Positions 56,122 through 64,000 of a DNA stretch of 64,000 nucleotides are shown here, piece by piece. Origin of the DNA: Rhizomucor pusillus (taxonomy: Eukaryota > Mucoromycota > Mucoromycetes > Mucorales > Lichtheimiaceae); contig FWWN02000658.1 of NCBI GenBank assembly GCA_900175165.2, positions 153,223 to 217,222 on the forward strand, written 5' to 3'. How positions within the stretch are numbered: the stretch's first letter is position 1; every line of letters starts with the position of its first letter. The notes beneath the pieces were generated by a model. The model was not told the origin of the DNA. It was given only the letters and a program-made list of their open reading frames with translations, and did not search any database. The position numbers and the translations under genes are program-made.

Positions 56122-58466
56122 TGCTTTACTAAAAGAGGCTCCACTGAGCCAGCTCGAAAAAAAAAAGCTTATATAGCAAAAAAATTTTCAGCGGAGGAAA
56201 GAGTGAGTCACTCTCAGCAAGCCCGAATTTGCCGCTATCTCTTTTTTTTCCCGCCTCAATTTCAAAGGCCGGTTGAACAGCAGTCCGTGCACGTTTGCAG
56301 ATTCAACTCAAGTTCCTGAATGGTGCACGGCATATCCGATGCACTGACGACAAACTACGTTGAGCTTCTGGAGCCGGAAACTTACATGCAGTATACTGGC
56401 GATAATCTTCGAAAACGAGAAAATTTTCACTCCTATTAAGTGAGACTGCCGGCAAATTCCGGGAAATCACGCCATATGTCATTTGAAAAGCAGCACCTGG
56501 AGTAAAGTGTCTGTGCCTAGTAATATGACATTTTTATGAAACTACTGTTATGCCTTCTACCTTCTGACGAGCAAATGGATATACGGTTTCTGCTTACTTT
56601 TTTCTTTATTTGTTGCCTCACTTTTCGTCATCCTTACGCTGCAATTAATGTTTCTAAATAGTACACACTAAGGAGCTGGGTTTCGATATTCCACTCTAGT
56701 TGCCAAGCCTGCTGCCTAACGACGAGGCAAGCTTACAAATGTTGTACACATAGAAGCATCGAATATTTTGCAAAAAGCCCTTTTCTTGGTAAGCACCACG
56801 ATCAACTGCGACAGACAACCCGTTCATCGAGTTCAGGTACGGATCAACGAGGCTCCCCTTCCTTTTTCCTTTCCTTTCTCAGCCCGAGACATAGCTAATA
56901 CATCATTTCATTATTAAAGTATGCCGATATAGAAATAGATAAAGAAATGCAGAGTTTTCTACCCGTCACAGAGAGGCAAAGTGGCATAGTCGAGATGAAC
57001 TTCAGTAGCTTCGATAATGTTTGCGCGCAGGATAATTGTAACTGTATCCATTGAGTTGCATAAAGAAAATCCGCATGTACTTTGTTTCCACTGAGCAAAA
57101 AATTTGACAATGATAGCATCAGATACGGCATTACGGATTGCAAGTCCATTGTGCGACTTGCAAGCAACAAGAATTTCGTAGACGGATATACTATGTCATG
57201 AGAAAATCATGGATGTTGAGTCATCATGAGAATAATCAATTAAAGTCTACGCTACGTTCGCATCAGAGATGAGGTCAACAGTAACTCCCAGCTTGGACCA
57301 TACAATCCATGGAATAATATCCCACGCATTGTTTACCCAATGAACGCTGGCAAAGTATGCGAGAAAATACATAAAAGACTCGGGGATCTGCTCGAATCTG
57401 ATAAGCTAGAGAGATATGTAGTGGCACGACAAGCTACCCCATACTGCGAGCCGTAAGATGCCGTTCGATCATATTTCTTGACTTCATTACGGTATCACAT
57501 ATAGTGTATATTGATGTCACGTTTTCATGCATTGCTCGTTGTCCGATCTCATTATAGATAACATCTCGAGGACAGAATTAATTCCTGTTATAAGAGCTGC
57601 ATTTAGCAGTACAGCAAACTATTTCTGAGTACAAAGATGCAAGGATGTTTCCGTGAAGTATTTTATGCTATCGCACTTGGACCATAGACCGGTTCAAACC
57701 TTTTGTCTGGAGCATCTTCTTCAGTTATAGACTATATGCTAGAACATTGTTTAACAAGATATCGTCGCATCCGCTGAAATAATATGACCATGTCGATCTA
57801 TCTCGATCTATCTGATATCATCATGGATTCTGGAAATATTGCTTTGCAGACAAGTCCTTTCCATTATATTGCAAAGTATGACACGCTGAGGGAAGGAACT
57901 TCGATGATATGTAAATATCAGTCGCCCTTCCTGCTGCATTGTGCAAGGATAAAACAACGCTATCAAAACATGTAGCGGAAAAGCTGCTTTAGTTGGCTTC
58001 GGTGGACGAAAATGATCGCTTCCATTGATGAACTATTGCATAAACTGTATGGATAATCCGCTGTGCTCATTGATCTGGAGATATAGGCTCTACACGCATA
58101 GCACTATCCAGTCAGCAACGACTCAACAATGAACTTGACTTCTACAACTATCTAAATATTGCTTTTGTGTATCAGCAAAGAGTCTGTAGCATATTAAGTT
58201 TTTGAATACACTCATTGATGACTATCGAGGCAAAGGTTAGCTTTTTATGAACATAGAAAGATAAGAAAGCAGGCAACCGAATACTGAGAAATGATGTGTC
58301 ATGTTCAGAGACGAGAAGAAATCCGCTGCATTGTATTTTACTCATACTTTGCTTTCCTTTGTAGGCGATCTCAATATAATAATGATCCGTATTCCATCAT
58401 TTCATCTCTAAACGGACTAGAAATGCCGAAAAATGAGTGGATGCTTTCGCAGAACAAGAAAATCGT
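56122..58466. other. 2.3-kb gene-poor spacer
   Basis: Divergent region between threonine aldolase and the orphan gene. The first 150 bases are the GLY1 promoter, with long A and T runs. A minus-strand segment at 57241-57355 is open for 38 codons (HWVNNAWDIIPWIVWSKLG) and ends in a stop; it looks protein-like but has no start or splice context, so it may be a relic. Other frames are short. No RNA gene recognised. Confidence 0.4.
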
Positions 58467-59273
58467 ATGCAATGTCTCAGCTGGATCCAGACCTCTCTTT
58501 TTTGTGTTCTTGACAAGATGGAGACGTACGCAACAGACGACAGGAAAACTTTGAACAATTTGACGTCAGTAACTATCCAAGACCTTATTCCTTGGCGAAT
58601 GTCCAGTATCCCCGGAGACAGAGCAGAAAAGCTCGAAAAGCTCGCCTTTTACAACTTTAAAGATTACGTGCGAACCATCGACGAAGCAATCAGTTTCCTG
58701 CGTAAACACGTGGATGGCATCGTAGCTATAAGTCCAGCAAGACTACGTCAGATATTCATCGACTGGACGGTACTCGAGGTTGAATTTGAAAGCATCAAGG
58801 ACAAGCAAGCAGCTCTGGAAAGTGCTCCTCTGATTTGGGATAATAATGGAGAAAAACCCGTTGAAAAGGTTTCACCGCTGCCCTCGAATGGGTGCTATCG
58901 GCTCATACGTCTCAAAGATCTACCGCTTGAAGATCCAAAAGAAGCTGTCGCAAGAGTGCAAAAATCGATGCCTACATTTATCGATTACTGGAGAAGAGAA
59001 GAATATGCACGACCGAACACTATTGATGTGGTTGCAGAAGGCAAGCAAGTTACGGATGGCCAGAAACCTGTTTACAGCGGCAACATCTCCATTATCATTG
59101 AAGGAGGCTCGTTTTCAAAAAAGAGCCTAAGAGAACGTCATGCATACATTGATGGATATGGAAAACAAAACTTTGAAATTGCTGGAACCGTTTTCCACGA
59201 ATACTGTCATGTTTGCAAAACACTGAACGGAGGCCATGAATCACGCTTTTGTCCGCAAGCAATGTTCAAGTGA
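58467..59273 (+). CDS. Orphan protein with a C-terminal zinc-knuckle-like motif
   Basis: A continuous frame of 268 codons from ATG 58467 to TGA 59273. The frame is open for ten codons before this ATG but has no earlier ATG. No catalytic domain is recognised. The N-terminal two thirds are charged and helical (FYNFKDYVRTIDEAISFLRK, RLRQIFIDWTVLEVEFESIK). Near the end, EYCHVCKTLNGGHESRFCP has Cys/His spacing C-x2-C-x6-H-x4-C, close to the CCHC zinc knuckle of retroelement Gag/ORF1 proteins (C-x2-C-x4-H-x4-C) but two residues longer before the His. A GTGAG donor overlaps the stop, and a possible acceptor at 59335 would add only three codons. It may be a domesticated or isolated retroelement ORF1, or a lineage-specific gene. 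Confidence 0.55.
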   Translation: MQCLSWIQTSLFCVLDKMETYATDDRKTLNNLTSVTIQDLIPWRMSSIPGDRAEKLEKLAFYNFKDYVRTIDEAISFLRKHVDGIVAISPARLRQIFIDWTVLEVEFESIKDKQAALESAPLIWDNNGEKPVEKVSPLPSNGCYRLIRLKDLPLEDPKEAVARVQKSMPTFIDYWRREEYARPNTIDVVAEGKQVTDGQKPVYSGNISIIIEGGSFSKKSLRERHAYIDGYGKQNFEIAGTVFHEYCHVCKTLNGGHESRFCPQAMFK

Positions 59274-59535
59274 GAATTCTAAACAGTTGTTGCGATTTGC
59301 AGCCGTATAACCAGTAACGTGTTTAATCCGCAGTACAATGTAAGCATGGCAAAATATATCAAGATTCATGATGCTATTACTGGAACATGTTGCAGTAAAC
59401 ATGCCCTACCAACAAACTGGATATGCATCATCATCGGAAGAGAAACACAAATTTTATTTTCTGATGAGCATATTTCATGTGAGTTTTGAAAAAAAATTGT
59501 ACACTTGAAACTTCTTTTCTGCCTTCAGGTTATGC

Positions 59536-62067
59536 TTAATGCTGCTTTTGTTTCTGCTCTTCAAGAGTCAACTGGTTCAATGTCGCGATATCTCCTTCCT
59601 GCAATAGCTCCTCTTCACGAGAAGATTTTCGGCGACTAAGTGCTGGGAACTCCTTGAGCCGGATAGGAACCCTGTCATCCTCTTCTTCTTCATCCTCGTC
59701 AGGATTATCAAAGTAGCCGTTTAGATGGCGCGGAATCTTGGGGCTAGCAGGTGCCGACAAAGGCTTTGGTATCTTCATGGGAATCGGTGTCATGATATCT
59801 TCTTCGTCTTCATCATCATCAAGGAACGAGTCTGGGTAAACACGACGAAGTGCGAGCTGTCTTGCTTTCATGTACTCGAGACCCATTCGCTTCCAGTCCA
59901 AGAGATCGGACAACCGCTCTGTGCGATTGCGCTGGTTGATACGCTGTCTTCGCGTCTTTTGGCAGAATCGGAACATAAAGTCGCAAAGCTGCTGGATGGA
60001 TTCTTCAATTGACTTTAGACGTCGATCCACAATGTAAATACCATAATCCTCACAGTTCTCGATATTGTCTTCCATGAAGCAGCCAAATCCAGACAGGCTA
60101 GGGTAGTTGGATATTAGATTTCAGGTGTGAAATATATTCACGCAGTCGTTTTCTTACTTTGTAGTCACCGATGGAACACCCATCACCGTGCACTCTGCGG
60201 GTGTGTAACCCCAGGGCTCATAGTAGGAAGGGAAGACACCTAGATGGCATCCCCGTACAAAGTCCTCGTAGTCCAGACCAAGAAGTGGATTGTTCGCGTT
60301 CAGAAATTCGGGATGGAAAATAACCTTGACTCGATCATCATGCTTGTTGTATAGCTCTAGTTGTCTGAGATGATTGATAACGGGATCGTTGTAATCATCC
60401 ACCATGTTATGCGTTACAATAGGAGGCAGACCACTTCGTTTCAGAGCAAAGACACGCCTCTTCAACAAGACTTTATCTTCTTCCGATAGCAACAAGGCGG
60501 GGTTGATCTCCTCTCCACTGTGCGTAACTCGATCTAATCAGTCCCAAAGATCTTGCTTTTTTGCTCCCGCCGATTTTCTCAACTTACCGCAGGGCACGTT
60601 CGTATATTTCTTTGCCGATGCGATTCTGCACGTCGTTTACAGTCTCACGCAACTGCTTCGTGACGGCTTGTCCTTTGAGGGCTTCTACGTTAAAGGAGTG
60701 CGTGGGAGCGGGCATAATAACAAAGGCCACCACTGTGGTTTTGGATCTAGCCGCTTTGAGGCGCTCGTTCAGACCTAAGCAAGTTTCCCGTGTGAGTTAC
60801 ACCAGGTTGGTCCGTTCTTTGTGACACCAATAATAGCTTACGGCCCAAGGACTCCAGCAGCATGTCCACACCCTTGTTGCGGAACTCGTAGCGCCCAGCT
60901 GTAAAAAAGTAGACAGTATTGTCTAGGTCAAAGTCATAGTGGCCATAGAAATGGCCGCGCACAAAGTCGTTAATCTTCTCCTTGTTAAGAGCATGTTTAT
61001 TTTGAAACTCGTGCACGGCAGAAAACTTGACAACGTTGAGACCATTGGGTAAGACACCGTCTGTCGTGATGTTAGAGCTTCTTTTTTTGCGGCGAGTAGC
61101 GATCTAGATTCGTTCTCCCATACCAGGCTTGCGATGTAGCAAATGTTCGCTTTCGTAAGCAGTAATATGGCTCACCGTCGTGAAAACGTGGGCACAGTGG
61201 GCAGCAGCTCGCTCGATGCAGTAACGATGGTAAATGCCTCTATCTCCAGCCTCCTTGTCCACATCAAAGTTGCCAAGGTTGTTGTAGAAGTCGACGGAGC
61301 CAGCACACAAATATCGCCCCAACAAAGTTGCGTGAGTTGTAAAGATTGTCGCAACGTCAATTCGACGACTCTTGCATAACGGAATGGCCACACCAGCTAG
61401 CCATTCGTGGAAGTGAGCTATGATGGTCGGGTTCCGAACCATTGCTGAGGAGGAAGATTCAGGGTTTGCGCTGTACTGTGTGGGATAGAAGCAATGAGAA
61501 GGAAAACTCTGCGGTACAGCATAACTCTAGTGCCATACCTTGGGTGCAAGCTCTTCCAAAAACCAGGTAACAAGGTAGCCGAATAGGATAGCGCCGTTTG
61601 TTTCTTGATCGTGGCTAGGACTAGGAATACAGGCTGAGCGCCATAAATCACCTTTCCACTCGTCCAACTGGCTCAGAACACTGCTAGTATCAAACAAGAG
61701 TACGTATGGTGCACCTTCTACAAGCCATCTTCCAAACAGATACCGAACACCTTTGCTGGCCATGGAATACAGCGTGTCCCGAATATGGCCAGCTGGTGGC
61801 TCGAGCGACTCGACCTCCATAGCCGAAGTCGCAGAGACAGGGCCAATCAAGCAGTACCGCTCACCGAATTCATGCACGGTCACAGGTACCTTGGTTTTAA
61901 TGACAGTGTAGATTCCACCAACTTTTTGCACCAGCAGAAAGATAAAGATTGACTATCAGCTATACAAACCTCTGCATGGATGCTCCAAATAACTAGGACT
62001 CACCTTTGTTGGCTACTTCCCAAGCAATTTCAAACAAGAGTGGGTTGTAAACGTCTCGCTGAGGCAT
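59536..62067 (-). CDS. GSY1: Glycogen synthase (Gsy)
   Basis: Elongates glycogen from UDP-glucose (GT3 family). Seven exons: 62004-62067, 61539-61921, 61134-shifted boundary 61124-61475, 60842-61060, 60588-60774, 60158-60517 and 59536-60097, giving 708 residues (yeast Gsy2 has 705). The UDP-glucose site [12 protein letters not shown] spans intron 1. Family blocks: [80 protein letters not shown], and the catalytic region [20 protein letters not shown] with [15 protein letters not shown]. Basic residues in [20 protein letters not shown] form the arginine cluster that binds glucose 6-phosphate. The C-terminal tail RRKSSREEE is a likely phosphorylation site. Intron 2 must end at 61476 so that the serine-rich insert reads in frame. 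Read exon 3 as 61124-61475. Confidence 0.97.
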
Positions 62068-62605
62068 ATACAAGTCTTACTTTTGGGTGAGAGAAAGAAG
62101 TGTGAGCAGAGAGAAAAGGGAAGAAAAAGGAAAAGCATCGCGGCTAGTGGGAAAAACAGCGGATTGCAAAAGGACCACTTGATACCCGGCATCTTCCTTT
62201 GAATGGGGGAAGATTACATGCTGTCTCTCTCTCTCACTTGTTTGATCCGCATGTCGGGTATTTCAGTTTGTTTTATCGATCCTTTTTCTTCCTTATCATC
62301 TCCCATCCGATGTATTTGGCCACTTTGGTGTAACCTCGTACTTGTTCGGTACTGGTTCTCACACTAGCTTGTCCCGATGACCGTGCACGTACCAGGCAAA
62401 AACGCAAAACCAAGTTAACAAATGCACCAGAATTTGTAGGGAATACTGCTAGAGGGTACTTCTTGTCCCACAGTGTATTTTGACTTTATCCAATCTTTTG
62501 TTGCGGTTTGAAAATAATGTTCATTCATCTTTCTAGTAAAGCGACAAAGTTTTGGACATCGTTGAAATCTCCGTTGTTGCCCCAACAAAGATGCACAAAC
62601 GGGTC
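62068..62605. other. Spacer between glycogen synthase and SEC61B
   Basis: Promoter of the glycogen synthase gene (minus) and 3' flank of SEC61B (minus). Contains a CT-rich run near 62222-62236. No gene supported. Confidence 0.45.
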
Positions 62606-63161
62606 TTAAGCACGCAAAAACTTTCCAACAATGTGGAGACCAAAAACGGAGGCAATAAAGGTCAAGGATAAGACCAGCACGACCACAGGATCACTGTCAA
62701 AAGCCAAGTTGAAGTTAGCTACACCTGGCCTTCGTCCCTTTTGTTCTATATACATACACTCGAAGTCCAGGAGAATCGTCAGAATAGATGCGCATCATGC
62801 TGGAAGTACTTCCTCCGGGGATAGGTCCACGAGCAGCGTTCGAGGTAGAGCGGCCGGTAACGCGTCTCCTACAAGCACGATCATCGTTAATCAACCGTTT
62901 CCTACACTGCCAAGTCCCGTATTTCATAATTCGCAGTTAAACAGACATCTCTTGCATTTCAAAACCCTGTTGACCGCCGCTCATCTTGCTTGATGTTTGG
63001 TAAAAGATTGTACCTGACAGTGCCCTTTGGTGTAGATGAAGAGGATGAATCAGCCTGCAACAGTGAACATAATCTTATGAGTAAAATTCGATCTAAAAAT
63101 ATACTCGCATATACAGTGCACCTGAACCGGATTACCAAATGGCAACTACGAAACTTACCAT
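62606..63161 (-). CDS. SBH1: Sec61 complex beta subunit (Sbh1)
   Basis: Four exons: 63159-63161 (the ATG alone), 63014-63054, 62758-62868 and 62606-62693, giving 80 residues, the usual size. It is the tail-anchored beta subunit of the ER translocon. The N-terminus is ADSSSSSTPKGTVRRRV, then SNAARGPIPGGSTSSMMRIY and SDDSPGLRVDPVVVLVLSL, the conserved segment before the membrane anchor. The single membrane helix IASVFGLHIVGKFL lies at the C-terminus. The start depends on the ATG|GTAAGT donor, since the second exon has no Met. A plus-strand open frame over the same region is its shadow. Confidence 0.95.
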
Positions 63162-64000
63162 GTAGATTAGATGTGTAGAGTGTAGGTGTGTGGGGGTTTT
63201 GGAGTGTCAATCGCGCGCCTTCGCGCTGGTGGGTTCTGATTGGTCTTGGACTCCGCTCCAAATATGTGCAGCTATAGCTTTTTCAAAAATTGTTGGCGCA
63301 TTAATCCACAAAGTAAAATTGCACATTTATCGATTTATTTTACAACAAAACATCACGAGAATGTGCCTGATCGGCAACGCAACAGGGGATCTTTTGCTTC
63401 ATCGTATTCCAGTCGATAGAATACTTATTCACATTTAGGACATTTTGGTGACGCCATTGTTTGACTGTATGGTCTCCTGATACCTTTTATCAAAGAAATA
63501 CGTGACAATTTATCAGTCACAATGATATCAAAATAACAATACAAAAAGAGGTGACAAAGATGTTTTAAAATCCTGGAAGTCTAGAAAAGCCCATACCATG
63601 TGATTACAGCAAATGAGAATGATGATATGCAAATGCTTACGATTTTCACAATTAAAGTATTCGACCAAATTCAACCAAACGACCTTATTGCATTACGGAG
63701 ACCATCATAATTGTTGTATGCATCGGTATCTCCTTGCAAGCGCAGAGACCCAAACAAAGTATACAGCTGTTATGCATTGACATGGAAAGATAGGACACAT
63801 GAGAAGTGACGATTGCATACATATGATATTACGAGAAGAGAAGTGTAAGTCGATGGGCATTCATCCTTACACTCTGCATTCCTTCATCCATGTAGTGAGC
63901 GAGTTCTTCAGGTTCTCCACGGCGAGTATATATGCATTTTTTTGATGGTCACTGGAAACAATCATTATAACTTAACTCTTTCTGGCAGGCACCATGAAGT
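63162..64000. other. Right-end spacer
   Basis: SEC61B promoter region followed by AT-rich sequence with no supported gene. At the very end a branch-and-acceptor-like stretch (CTTAACTCTTTCTGGCAG) precedes an ATG at 63994, so a plus-strand exon may begin at the window edge. Confidence 0.35.

Noticed and set aside
62631..62993. Plus-strand open frame of 120 codons over SEC61B
   Set aside because: SEC61B on the minus strand splices perfectly to 80 residues; the plus frame crosses its introns and has no features.

Overview
The window is nuclear DNA of a filamentous fungus, most likely an early-diverging one (Mucoromycota, perhaps Mucorales). The signs are short spliceosomal introns of mostly 45-75 bases with clear branch-point and acceptor signals, compact genes with AT-richer spacers, and a protein set containing MIC10, the DASH subunit Dad4, a Jsn1/Puf1-type RRM+PUF protein, an Skt5-like Sel1 protein with a CaaX box, class II DAHP synthase and a GEMIN5 homologue. 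The phylum is an inference from gene style; the fungal assignment is firm. I placed about 107 introns by hand. Every complete multi-exon model reported as a confident gene has a coding length that is a multiple of three and reads through without a stop.

Layout. 1-1468 (-): GPI ethanolamine phosphate transferase 2, running off the left edge. 1658-3022 (-): ribosomal protein eS4. 3566-5146 (+): Sel1-repeat/Skt5-like protein. 5327-6995 (+): MFS sugar transporter. 6996-9361: a 2.4-kb spacer with one possible small spliced gene. 9362-11128 (+): class II DAHP synthase. 11390-13667 (-): NT5DC-type HAD nucleotidase, divergent from an XRCC2-like ATPase (13747-14417). 14693-17101 (+): PX-AGC kinase. 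17168-18250 (-): ERCC1/Rad10, divergent from NAB2/ZC3H14 (18386-19795). 19985-21557 (-): homoserine O-acetyltransferase, divergent from phosphoglycerate dehydrogenase (21812-23356). 23749-27249 (-): RRM+PUF protein. 28312-29785 (-): CaMKK-like kinase. 30450-32620: a repeat-rich island with a decayed gene, a foldback element and a broken DDE transposase. 32764-34527: ribosomal proteins eS12 and uL23. 34766-35106 (-): DASH subunit Dad4. 35442-39271 (-): GEMIN5-like WD40 protein. 40597-41429 (+): exosome subunit Rrp40. 41906-44069 (-): SNF5. 44584-45042 (-): MIC10. 46114-46734 (+): EF-hand protein. 46841-48401 (-): pyruvate dehydrogenase E1 alpha. 48709-51726 (-): a large two-part glycosyltransferase-like membrane protein. 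52526-52800 (-): a gene relic. 53362-54768 (+): CobW/ZNG1 GTPase. 54835-56121 (-): threonine aldolase. 58467-59273 (+): an orphan with a zinc-knuckle-like tail. 59536-62067 (-): glycogen synthase. 62606-63161 (-): Sec61 beta.

This is ordinary housekeeping chromatin with one small transposon-scarred island. Several neighbours fit together: two DNA-repair genes each share a very short divergent promoter with another gene; serine and homoserine/methionine synthesis genes are divergent; and translation, RNA-decay and chromatin genes are scattered between them. There is no prokaryotic-style operon, CRISPR array or secondary-metabolite cluster.

The most noteworthy points are three GC-AG introns, start codons that stand alone as 3-base exons, a foldback element sitting in-frame inside a decayed gene, a 961-residue protein with two glycosyltransferase-like parts, and two unrecognised genes.
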